The notes under the pieces are model-generated. The model was given only the letters and a program-made list of their open reading frames with translations. It ran no database searches and was not told where the DNA came from. This document shows, piece after piece, positions 13,301 to 37,400 of a DNA stretch of 64,000 nt. Each line of letters begins with the position of its first letter. Within the stretch, counting starts at the first letter, position 1. A program made the translations under genes and the position numbers. The stretch spans positions 21,216,455-21,280,454 of the forward strand of contig CAIIXF020000002.1 in assembly GCA_903813345.2 (NCBI GenBank). Reading direction: 5' to 3'. Origin of the DNA: Owenia fusiformis (lineage: Eukaryota > Annelida > Polychaeta > Sabellida > Oweniidae).

Positions 13301-16300
13301 CCATGATAACATGACAGGACAAGAGGTTCTCATTTTTAATTGGCCATAAACAAGTAAACAACCTCTTTGAATGATATATTAACATAGAGGTTAGAGCCTC
13401 ATTGATCAAGATTGGTAGATGCTAGATATGACACAATTTTTCAAGTAGTGAAAAAACAAAAGTGTGTCTAGTGGATACATCCTATTCTTTGAGAAACACC
13501 ACTGATTATATTGAAAGATATGTAAGGAATCTTTCCTTTATATTGTTGTTACATTAGGCTGATGTTTTTCAAGTCTGGATGATTATTTGAAAGATTAACA
13601 ATTGTGTGTGGTGTTGTGTTTCTGTGGTGTGTCACCTTCACTTAAAATGTACGTCTGCTCATGGTAATTCCGCACCATTTCTCTTTAAAATTTGATTAAA
13701 GTGTTTAATATTTTGATACTTCTATACACTTTAGATTATACATTTCATGCCTCTTTACTTTATTTCTTGCTAATGTCACTGTTTTTGCATTATTTTGCCA
13801 TTTATATCTCACCCATCTCAATTTTTCTGAGCAGTTTCACCGAATGTGGTGACAGAAAGATCATCTGAGCACGCGTCAATGTCAGAGTTCACAATCTCAG
13901 TGTCTTAGAATAATTGCTCATGACAGTCCTGTTTTTGATGTGAAATGGAGGAATTCTGGTGTGCATGCTAATTTAATATAAGGTATTTCATGTATACACT
14001 CCTCTCTATAAGTTTGGCAACATACTTTTGTAGTAACTTGATAGTGACTTTCCTAAGTATCGGAGCTTAGTATATTAAATCAACTATTTTGTAAAAGGGT
14101 ACTAGATCTAGATGGTGACATGACATTGCCATGGCGATGCTAGTATGTGATGATTGTATCCATGGTATTATTTTGAAGAATGTTTCATCTTCATCTCTTG
14201 CATCATAATCCCAAAGCAGCCAAGATCTATTAGGTTAGCGCTGTTTACACAGAGCTTCTCTATCTCTGATTTTACCACAACCAGACCACATGTCTGTCAG
14301 AGTCTTGTAGTACAGTAGGATCTCTGTAAGCTATAAGTTTGTGGTTAGGTTGGTCAGCATGACAAACCACAATTTGGGCCATGTGTTTCTATGGGAACTG
14401 ATGGTCAGCATAACAACCACAAATTGATCCATGTGTTTCTATGGTAACTAATTATTGTAAGAGCTGATCTTCATAAATTCTGCATGATTTAGATTGTTTT
14501 CTTAAAATATCATGATAAGAAAAGGAAGTCAATACATGACACAAGGAAATGTTATTATGTGGAGGGGGAGGGGGGGGGGGGTAAATTTATTTACTCAAAA
14601 TTCACAGAAAACCATCCAAGTGTCAGTTGAAGAAAATATGCTTAATTTTATATTCTTCAATCTTCAAGTTGGAAATGTTAACACAGCTGCATCTAAGCTA
14701 TAATAGTATTATCACCCAGTATAAATAAACATGAAATATAAATGCTAAGATATCCCACTCTTAACATGTCCGTCTGCTCATACTTATTTTGCTTTTTTCT
14801 CTCTTAAATTTGGATAAACAATTTGATATCATGGCATTTTTGTACAATTTGGAGTGTTAAGTATACCTCTGTTAAGTTTATTCCATGTTATCTCCTTGTT
14901 ATCTTCCCCTATTTTGCATTTTAAAATCTACCTGTCATGATGATTTACGTATCATGGAAGGGCTGGTCTTATCATACATTTTATTTAGCCAAACAACTAT
15001 ATTTTAATGGAGCATAATTAAAAGTAAACACGATGTGATAAGAGCATGAACTCAAATTGTACTTTTGTCACCTTTCATTCATGATATGCTTGTTGACTTG
15101 TCAAAGTTAAATCAGTTAAAGTCATGTGTCATATTTAAATCAGTTAAAGCCACTTGTCATCGTTCATAACTTTTGCCATTGCCATCATTCAATCAATTGT
15201 AGCAATCTCTCATAATTTGGTAAATTAAAGCCACTTGTCATATATATAATTAAATCAGAGTAATTTAAAATTAAATTAAAAAACTTCTAATAGTTTAATC
15301 TGTTGAAGTCACTTGTTAATCAGATAATATCCTTTAAACAATGAATTAAGTATGAGATATAGTGAACATAATGTAGATATACCATAATACAGGTAATGAA
15401 AGATCATCTTTAATATTCTAGACTCAGGGACTAAGAGCAAGAATCATTAGCTTTTTGCTTTTTAGGTCAGTTCAGATTTTCCCAAACAGTTCCACGAAAG
15501 TTGGAAAATGAACTAGACTAGAACTACAAATTCCTGGCATAAGAAACCATGTACTAATATCAACAATTATTTCTATCTTTACAATAAATGATGATTATGA
15601 TGCATGTGTATACATAACACGCAAGTTAACTTCGTATGTTGACTTTCGGACCATTGTGGTCCATTCCCATTTTGTTAATGGGGAGAAATCACCATGGTGA
15701 TGTTTGGTTCAGGGGGGTTTTATTCCCAGGTTTGATATGACGTCAATCATTAAACTATTGCAGACGGGAGTCTATTTTTAAAGATTCATACAGGAAGTGA
15801 TGAGGACTGGCTTCGGAATAGCAACCAAAACTTGTCAGTGGTTGATCCTACAGGTAATTAAAATCCTAGCAAAAGAGAGCAATCACCAGGCAAGGATTCA
15901 CATACACATAAACCAATATCTAAATTGTGTAAAATTATGAGATAATTTGGTGATTCATTGAAATGCTTGAGCAAAATGGATTGATATACACTGGAGCAGA
16001 TTGAAGTATTTTAGATGGGTTTGAATTTGTTTACCTGCATCTTCAGCTCTCAGCTTGCCCATGTTCTTGTGAAATATTGACTGAATTCCATTGCTAACAA
16101 GTTCACTTACTGCAATATTTAAAAGTTCTCCAATAGATTCATTTTGCTTCTTTAGGGAGATTTGTTTTCCTAATGTACTAGGTTGGTTTTGACACTCAAG
16201 CTAAACTCTCATATTCTGTGCAAAATGGTTGTTTTTTTACTTTTTTACACAAAGGATGCTATATTGTCAAACTGTTTGAGTTATTGATTGTTTCAATTGT

Positions 16301-18700
16301 TCATGCCTAATGTCGATCGATGTGTATGTACTAACATTATGTAAGCTTTGAAACAATATTGTAAATACTGTATATTATTGTACAGGTATATGCATGTATT
16401 TTGTAGATTGTCCAAAATACCCAATGATTGGGTGATGTCTAATAAAATAAAGAGATTGAAGTTTGATTTTGTCTTTCATTACCAATCTGAATTGAGCCAA
16501 TATTCCACAATTGTAAAAACTGTATGTGTTGTGCAATTCATTAGTTATACAGGAAACATAAATATTGAAAAAGAATGTTTTCCAGACTTCATCCTGAACA
16601 TACATTTTGATTTTGGCTTTCCTAACTGAAGTTTCAGCTGAAATGAGTCAATATTTCATTTTTGTTAAAAGTTAATCTGTCAGTGCCACTCATTAGCTAT
16701 GCAAAAGTTAACGAAGCGGATGATTTTGCTTCTCAAAAGAGAGATTCATTGACACTCTGAGTTCGAGATAATCCTTTGATCAAGAATACTGAGGATACAG
16801 TAGATAATAAGGCATTGTTTCATGTGAAATGTCACTACCTACCATTTGTTATGGATGCAAAACACCGAACACAATCCACAAAAAAGTTGGGAGACTATAA
16901 CAAGGTCACCACTTGAGGCGGTGACATAAAAATCCAACCACCCGATCGAAATAGCATTCATAGGATTTTATGCATTCAGAAGTAAATGGCATTTATCATA
17001 TAATGAAACTCATTAAAGGGCAAGACTTTAGATCACCATAAAAACTACATTATTTTATTTCTAGAGTTCAGAGCCGAAAGTACACTCAGGGTAAGATCTG
17101 TTATGGATTCATCATAGTATCTAAAAGGTAACTGTTACCCGATTATTGTCAACATTTATTTTATTGGTTAAGAAAAACACACCCCTAGCTATGATTTCGT
17201 AAATATTATGATCTTGACGGTTTTATCCATGGAAATAGGTATTGTATATCAGTCCTGCCATCTATTAATGAAGGAAAACTGATATTTCATGGAATATCCT
17301 AAAACAGAAAATCACATAACAATTATTTAATTTTTGATTTTTTAATTATATTTAAAAAACAGAAGTTACATAATATCAACCCTGTTATACAGCCAGGAAT
17401 GGACTTCACAAATAGAGAAATGCTCAGGTTTTGTGGCAATTTTTTACTTAATTTTACTGATTTAGAATTTTGCAATGTTATGTCTGAAGAGTCCACAAAG
17501 GATTTCTCCGAGAAATATGTTATGGATACAAAATATGAATATCTTAAAAATGTGGAACAATCATTATGTCAATTTATAATCTTAAAAAATAATTTTCATA
17601 AAATTCATTGTTTCGTACATGGACGAAATATTGTTATGTTAAATACATTTTTAAAGGGCCACACGCCAGAATTGGATTTTATATATGTGTGCACATTTTA
17701 GGTTAAAGCCAACTACATATTCCCTGAGCATCCCTTTTCAATGTGTAATCAAATGTGCTACATACATATATAATAGATGTCATATATCCAATTAAAAAGT
17801 AATATGACATCAATAAATTAACAATTAAATAACACAAACTGATGTCATGTTTTAAGCAACATTCTAAACTTGGCAGGAATAAATACTTTTGAATTATTAT
17901 TTTTCATCTACTTAATTGATATTTAAATTGACATAATATTCTACATCACTTATATATTTATACATGTATACCTCATCAGTATTTGGGTTCATGAAATTGT
18001 TCAGTTACTCAATGTTAAGTCACAAATCCTAGGTAGGATACTGATAACTTCCTCAGGATAATTCCAATATGCTGTTTTTATTTAATCACATATTCCAGTT
18101 TTTTACATAAAAAGTTCAAGTTCAATTAAGAAATTCAAATATTGCAGTTTTCATCAGGATAATTTGAAGTTCATGAAGCTGTCCAAAACTGACAAGAACT
18201 CATCAACTGTAGGTTAAAACTGAACAAATATTTGGAGATTTTTCTAGAGTTGATAAATATAAATCCTTAGAAATTGTAAACTCTACACGAAAACTCAAAA
18301 TCTGCACATTTAAAATGTGTTCCACTTTGGAGGTGTTCCACTTAAAGAGGCTCATTTAACATAAGTCAATCTGTCAATTGGAACAGAAGTGTTCCACTAA
18401 CAGATGTGTTCCACATGTTTCACTGTATGGAGAATTAATCTGCATCTGTGACACAATAACCAACTGAGATCTTTGTTTATAAAACAGCCACTTGAATCAA
18501 ATACTCAATCACACTCTACTATACCTTGCATTTGGTGTTCATAAGCAACCCATTTGGCTTATTAGTAATGATTAGGTTATTTGTTTTTATTTGTCTGTTC
18601 CTTATGAATGGTTTATCGGATGATGTTAGATGTTAATAAGGTACTTTCAAAAATATACTAAACAATACAATTGGACAAACAGAGTATCTTATGCATTTCT
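7316..18700. other. No gene recognised; scattered repeats
   Basis: No supportable exon. Contains the 'agccagggg' repeat at about 9574-9772 and a related inverted piece near 8240-8420, 'ggtgttcac' family pieces (9820-10310, 11680-11900, 18300-18430), and a 'gtcaccacc' family copy at about 16809-16932. A short CRE-like site (tgacgtca, about 15738-15745) lies ahead of a possible donor (cag|gtaatt, about 15853), which could mark a promoter or leader exon, but no coding exon follows that I can recognise. Confidence 0.4.
9574..9772. repeat. Short repeat with 'tagccaggg' inverted ends
   Basis: About 200 bp bounded by cgtagccagggg and cctggctacg, with internal 'atcatgcagttttcaccatt' shared with a second copy at about 20407-20578 inside a HARS intron. 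Short size and inverted ends suggest a non-autonomous DNA element; no target duplication was fixed. Confidence 0.55.
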
Positions 18701-18779
18701 AGGGGTTAGGTATAGTAGAGTGAATCACTGACAATTACATAATATCTCAGATGTCAAAAGCATGGACAGTTTCAACTGA

Positions 18780-18785
18780 TTTATT
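18780..18785 (-). terminator. Candidate HARS poly(A) signal
   Basis: TTTATT on the plus strand (AATAAA on the minus strand) lies about 270 bp past the HARS stop codon at 19058. It is a plausible cleavage signal, but the hexamer is common in AT-rich DNA. Confidence 0.35.
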
Positions 18786-19057
18786 ATACTACATATATTC
18801 ACAATTCACATTGTCCATTTAGTTCTGATAACGTAGCATTGTTTTTTGGTGAAGAACAGAATTAGCGCTCGTTGCTGAGAGTACAAATCTTAATGCATAA
18901 CAGTACTATAGATAGATGGCTTGGCATTTCTATTCTTACAATATCAATGGAGATTCTTCAATGGGATCTCCTTTTATCCGATATTTTATGTGTACACCAC
19001 GACCACACAAGAGAGATTGTGATTGGCTGATTGAGAATGGATAAATGTGTTCTAGAA

Positions 19058-30971
<11,914 letters not shown>

Positions 30972-31281
30972 GTTTTCCCCAGATTTAACCGGAAGTGGTG
31001 TAAATTCCGGATCACGCTTCACAATGGATATCTCAACCTACGCAAGTGATCACTTTAAAGGCCTGAAAGTGAGTGTTAGGCTTGATGTCAGGTAGAAAAT
31101 CAGATTTTTTATGATGAAATTCACAGGCTGGTATCGAAATATTTGTCCGCTGTGACGGAGCATGCTATTTTTCATAACACACTAAGAATACTTCACGATT
31201 TATTTTTTAACTCATATATTTCGTTATACGATACAAAATTACTTACTCCATGCAATGGATATATCATTTGAGGGTAACTTT

Positions 31282-31766
31282 CACTTCTGTTTGAAGTCCT
31301 ATTACGCTGGGAAGAAAATGGCGCCGGAGTATCATACTTCAAAATGTACCATTTCTTGTTTAACTTTCTAATGGAGAATATTTACACATGGTTTCAGCAT
31401 AACTATGAAGGTATAAATGAGATGTTGATGTATTTGGTCTTTTTAATTCTTTTATAAAAAATAATGTTTAATTTTTTTGTCCGCTGTGACGGAGCAGTTG
31501 CAAATGTGAACTGTGAAAATGCTCCGTCACAGCGGACAAAAAATATTAATATTTTTTTTTATAAAAAAATTAAAAAGACCCAATGCATTAATATATCATT
31601 AATACATTCAGAGTTATGCTGAAAACATATGTTAATATTATCGTGTCACTATATCATGCCATTAAAAAGTTAAAAAGGAAATGGTACATTTTAGAGTTTG
31701 ATACTCTGGCGCCATTTTCAATAGATTTTACTCCTAGCGTTATTGGACTTCAAACAGAACCTGCCT
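31282..31766. mobile_element. Long imperfect palindrome (foldback MITE) upstream of HARS
   Basis: The arms (about 31282-31500 and 31515-31766) are reverse complements for over 200 bp, from ttgaagtcctattacgc in to the central ttgtccgctgtgacggagca / tgctccgtcacagcggacaa, with a ~24-bp loop. A further lone copy of tgtccgctgtgacggagca at about 31143-31165 lies nearer HARS exon 1a. Size and structure fit a foldback or MITE insertion some 300 bp upstream of HARS. The frame at 31616-31951 falls in the arm and flank and is not a gene. Confidence 0.8.
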
Positions 31767-31769
31767 GTG

Positions 31770-34435
31770 AAATTAATCAGTTAATATTTAGTAAAACCTC
31801 ATATTTTAAAAAGTGCTACTTAAAAAAAACCATTTGGGCTTTTATTTTGTGGAGACATGGGCTCTACAGTAAAACCTGGATATCGAAACACCTGTTTGAT
31901 TCAAACATATCTCAATTGAATGTGAAAACATTTTGGTCCAATTCTTTTTAATCTGCCAGAGATCACAAAATAATCAACTTCAGCAAATTTCTTGAAATTT
32001 TTGAAAAGGGAGTACTATATTGAGATTAGGTACATTAGACTTCTCAAAGCACAAATACTGAAAGAAAAATCCAAGAGAGAATTTATAAAGTAGGCTATGA
32101 TCTTGAATCCTCTTTCCTTATCTTTATAACCTATGCATGAGTTTCTTCAAACCATTCATATTTGTGTAGACCTGTCACTCAATGCGCATAACTCTAATAC
32201 ATAAACATCCCTCATGGAAAAAAACTATATATTATGAAATTGGGCACTTTTTCTGGGTCCTTATGATTTTTCCTATCATAGGCAAATGGGTGATAGAAAT
32301 AATTTTTGAAATAAAAAGGGTGAATAAAGAGTATTTATACTTTTCTTTCTGAAAGGTTAATAGGATTCTACCGCTGCTGCCATCTTTGTATCAACCCAAA
32401 ATCCTATGTTCACTCTTGGTTTTTGTCTACAAGTTTCTGAGCAAGACCATGGCAGATGTGTAATGACTTGGGAAAATCATATAATGTTACTTATATATAC
32501 TCATTAACAAAACAAATATATTATGTACGTTCATAATGTATTATTATTCCAGCCATTAGGCCCCAAAAAACAATAAAATAAACCATAGTACAATGTGTTA
32601 CATCCCTCAAAACCATATATACCTTAATCTACCATATATACATGGTGCGAACTATTCAGTAATACGATCCCTTATTGAGAAAATTGCCAGGTTGGCAATG
32701 CCTGTAGATATTTAGATTGTTGATACAGAATTTTTATAAGAACCAGGTGTCTGAATGCTGACAGTAAAGAAAAAAACATTTTTCCCCTAATATAAAATGA
32801 AAGTGACAGATATAGATTTGATATTCACTTGCACTTATAAAATCTTTGTTTCCTCCCTACCAACAAAATTAACTTTTTGCCACATAAAAGAACTTCAAGG
32901 TAAATTATATTCACCAGATTAATGATGCCATATTATAAGTTATTGGTACTCAACAATCAACATTCTAAGTTAAACCCATTTTTGCTTGGCAAGATTGCAA
33001 CATATGACATCTTGAATCCGGTCAATATGTTTACGCTTCTTTGATGTAGCAAAATATGACATGGCTAATTGGATTTAGGTGTTTAGAGACATTACGCTAA
33101 ATATTATTCCCTTTTTATTGAGACATGAGTGCAATAGTACAACCAATATATAATACAAGTCTGATATATCAAATTGAAGCACGGTGCATCTCTGAATATA
33201 ACCATATAAGGATATATAGCCATATATGGATAAGCATACAGACAATTCAAAAACAACAAACAAGAATACAAAATGTACCATGACAAAGGTAAAATTCATT
33301 AATTTTCTAATTTTCTTAGATTTTCATAAGTAAGACACTGATTTCATTCAAATACTGTTTTTATAATACCTACTTTACTTTTTCCATCCTTGACTTGTGT
33401 TCACATAATAGTTAATAGGTGGCAATAGTAAGGTGCTGTTCGTGCCTCGTAAGGCAACATCACTTTATGTATTATGCATACATTATATATAGGCACTTTG
33501 AATATCTTTTAATAATTTCAATGTGCATCATAAAAATCATAAAATATGTACAGGGTGTTTCATAATGACTGTCTCCCGATCAACAGTCAATCCTAGATCA
33601 TATGGCCCCATCACTAGGGACAGTCATTATGAAACACCATGTACAATATTTTGATTGCACAGTCAACAGTGATGCATTGGTTTTATTCAAATTATCCATC
33701 AAAAAAAAATAAAAAAGTGTCCATCCTGTTAAAATTTACCAGCATAACATCATCATAATAGATTTCATATACTTTGATAGATATTTCTGCAAATATTTCA
33801 AATCCCCATAATAAAATACTTTTTTTTATACGATTGTAGCCAGTCAAAAGTCAAGTTTTACATCTAGTCATTGTTTACTCCACGCCAATACCCGTGTATT
33901 TTTTCAGTCATATGAAATACCTTGACACCTTGTAAAGTCGGCATTTGCGAAACAATTTCTCTTATTCATTTTCGAAATACTGGCTACAACCTTCAAGACA
34001 TAACAAACAATAAAATTAACAAATAGTAAAACATTTACAACTGCACTAGTTTTCACTGCCTCAAAAATGTTTTGTTTTCTACTTTTAAAACATCACTTTC
34101 ATACACCATTATACTACATAGTCTTTAGTTTGTATTGTAATTGTGAAAAAAGCTTGTCAAAAGCTCTAGAATATTATTAAGTTATACACCTATAATCTAT
34201 AAAAGTGGTTTTGCACCTTAGCTTGGTGAATTTCTTAATTTCTGGAAATATTTTTTAAATATTTTTTCAAAATACAGTCTAGCATAAAGCCCCAAAAATG
34301 CTCGACATTTTCAATTTTAACATGAGCCAAATGACTGTTTTCTTGTAGCTGTATGCTAGACTGATTCCCAAGGGACTGATCATTTTCTTTTTAATGAGAA
34401 TATTATCAAAATGTGACCAGTTTTTCAATGTTAGG
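31770..34435. other. HARS-NDFIP intergenic region and likely NDFIP 3' UTR
   Basis: No coding exon recognised. The part just below 34436 should be NDFIP 3' UTR; a minus-strand AATAAA at 33682-33687 is one possible end. A 91-bp MITE lies at 33551-33641. The rest is AT-rich and unremarkable. Confidence 0.4.
33551..33641. mobile_element. 91-bp palindromic mariner-type MITE
   Basis: Inverted ends cagggtgtttcataatgact / agtcattatgaaacaccatg enclose a ~40-bp middle, with TA on both sides (33549-33550, 33642-33643). The CAGGGTG start and TA target are typical of Tc1/mariner-derived MITEs. Confidence 0.8.
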
Positions 34436-37400
34436 TTAAAAGTAGTAATAGATCCTGTGACGTGCGTAAGCTCCCATTTTATCCCACTGGTACTTTATGC
34501 GGATATACTGTGTGCACCCTCGGAAGAAGATCAAGAAACCTGGAAGTAGAATTCGACACATTTCATCATCTTTAATGCCAATGCCAACATATCATGTTTG
34601 AGTCTTATGTACTGTATGATCAGTACATTATATATAACATTATATTCATTTCAGATTCAAAATAAGTCCATAGTAAGCGCCTATCATTCATTCAAATTAT
34701 TGACAATAATTTCATTTATGGCAATGTGAGAGTCAGTTAAGGTTTAGGTATGAACAAGCCCTGAGAAGACCATTCCCCGGTTATCCCAGGTAAATGTTTC
34801 TGGTAAGTTACACTGAACGAAACATCAAGCTTCAGATCTCAAGAGTGCGAGATGAGACTTCAGATGAGATATCGATAGGATTGTAGTTGGAGGGTTTTTC
34901 TTCCTAGACCCTAGGAGCTTACAAAAATCCATTCACAATGTAAGTTATATATTTCGATTCTTTTCCCTCACCTCCTTCCCCAGCTTACACAACCAGTTGG
35001 ACATTTATTTTCGCCCAAGAAGATGAGTTGGAGATGGTATTATAATATATCCAATTGAGCTAATTAACAGTTATGTCAAATTGTAAACTCTTGTAGCTAA
35101 TTAACTTAAATTAGCCATTAATTTCCTAGGTATTGTGTTTTGTGTTAATTGGCTCAATATTTATTTATATTAATTTTATATTAATAATTTTACATGTACG
35201 ACTCTCACGGCCATATTTATACTCTACATGAACATAAATTCTCTTATTATTTGACAAACAGATAACTTTGACTATTACCTAATTTTCCAAATATCAGAAG
35301 TGAATGTCTTCTCATGAATAATACAATTTTTTTTTCTTTAATACTTTAGTTTTTGATCTGCAATAAATTGGTAAAAAACCTTGAAATGTGAACACCTGTC
35401 AAATTGAACACTTTTGCTCAGGCCCAGATGTGTTCAGAATATACATGTTTTACTGTACTGTAGATTATATGCCTACTCACCAAGTACTACTAACAGCCAC
35501 CAGACCCAGGAATTGTTCCCTTCAAGTACGCCACTTGCCCATTTGTTGGACTGGAACAATGAAAGAAATCATGAATTTGAAATATCATTAACATTGTTAA
35601 CAAGGCATTTACATGACAAAATGTCACCGTAATTATTGCAGTTTGTGAAATACGGTACAAATTGTTACAGACATTGAATGCAACAGAATGTTACAGATTC
35701 CAAACACCATCCAGAAAAAGTTTGAGACTTACAAAATGTCACCACTTAGTATTTAAGATGCAGGATTGCAGGAAAATTTTAAAATGATGCAGCTATTGAC
35801 ATTATATATGATTCCTTCCAATATTTCACTTACCTTGACAATTAATACCCATTTCACAATGGATAAGCCAAGGCCAGAAAGAGCACCAAATCTTCCTGCA
35901 ATTGTGCTAGATATGCACAGAGACACTAGGAATCCTATCCAGTTAAACAAAAATGCAACTGAAAACAAACAAAAATATTCTTAGCTACATATTATCTTAA
36001 AGGTTGCTACACTATGTATGAGAATGTCTTGAACATTATATGGGTGAGGAAATACATTATTAGGAAATACATGTATATTCCATTTGAAAGTGGTACAGGC
36101 ATTTTTCAAAAAATTGAAGAATATCTTTTTTATTATTTAATGTTATGTTTCACGATCTGATCCATCATCCATCACAGGTGATCAAAGTACATCATATTCT
36201 CATAAATATACATTCAAGTACATTACAATTCTAATTCACTGGCGGGTCGAGAGTCTAACAAGAGGGGAGGGGATCAAATTTCGAGTCGGCCTAAAAAAGC
36301 CCATTTTTCCTGGGCCCACAAAAAAGGGGGGGGGGGGATCCGCCACTGTAATTCATACTTACTCATAAAGGTACAGAGAAATGTGATGTCATTTCCGAGT
36401 AGTACTACATTGTTGTTTGAGTCAGGCTGTTCGTTCAGTCCATCTTCCAAACTTGGACCACCAAACTGAAATGAAAACAGTCTTTATATTCAAACTTCCC
36501 CATATCTGCAATTTGGCGGAATATTTAGTCCATCATTAAAAAATATTCACACATCTCAGTTAGAATATCAATACAGTATTGCTTGTAATTTTGTTTCCCT
36601 CTCCATTCCAAAATATACATAGTATTATACATTCATAGTATACAAACTTTAAAACTTGTTTTAAACACTATTCCTTAATTCAAATAAGTGAAAATTTTTC
36701 AAACAAGTTTTAAAGGTTGGGACTTATTTGTGTGTGGGGTACTATAGATTTGATTTTCATTTTGGGCAACCACATGGGTGACCCTGGAGAGGAAAATTTC
36801 AATCAATCAGACATATTTGCATCTGATAGATGATCTGACTGGATTGCTTTGAAATCCCAAAAGAGACTTTATATTTTGACTGACAACTTGCCCCGCCCAT
36901 TATTTCCAAAGAGTCTGGCTTAACCTTTCAAATGAAAACCACCATAGTACATGTGCTTCTGTATGGCCTTTTCTCAATTTGCAATAATGTGAGGCAAGAT
37001 TTAACATGAATTAACACTGCACTCACCATTGTATTCGCAAGAGTTTGCCTTGGAGGTGGTGGTTGTCTCAAAGCCTCTTCCTGCTTTGTTCTCTCAGCTT
37101 CAGCATATGTGGGCAATGATGTGGCAACATCATATCCTGGCAGGTGGTCATTTACTGGTCTATGACCTGGTACTTCAGCTTCCATGCTGTATTCTGCAAG
37201 GAGAAATTATGTAAAGCGTTATGGGTGGTTATCTTTAAAAATGCAAAATTGCAGGTGGTCATTTACTAGTCTATGACCTGACACTTCAGCTTCCATGCTA
37301 TATTCTGCAAGGAATATCATGTAAAACATCATAGAGTGGCCATCTTTAAAAATGCAAAATTGCAAAAAGGACCCACGGTCCTGTGCTCACACAGTCTGGA

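Noticed and set aside
17055-17092. Possible tiny exon (ttatttctag ... cagggtaag)
   Set aside because: Good splice-like borders but nothing to join it to and no recognisable peptide.
17399-17701. 100-codon plus-strand frame
   Set aside because: No recognisable motif, no good splice context; frames of this length are expected by chance in 64 kb of DNA.
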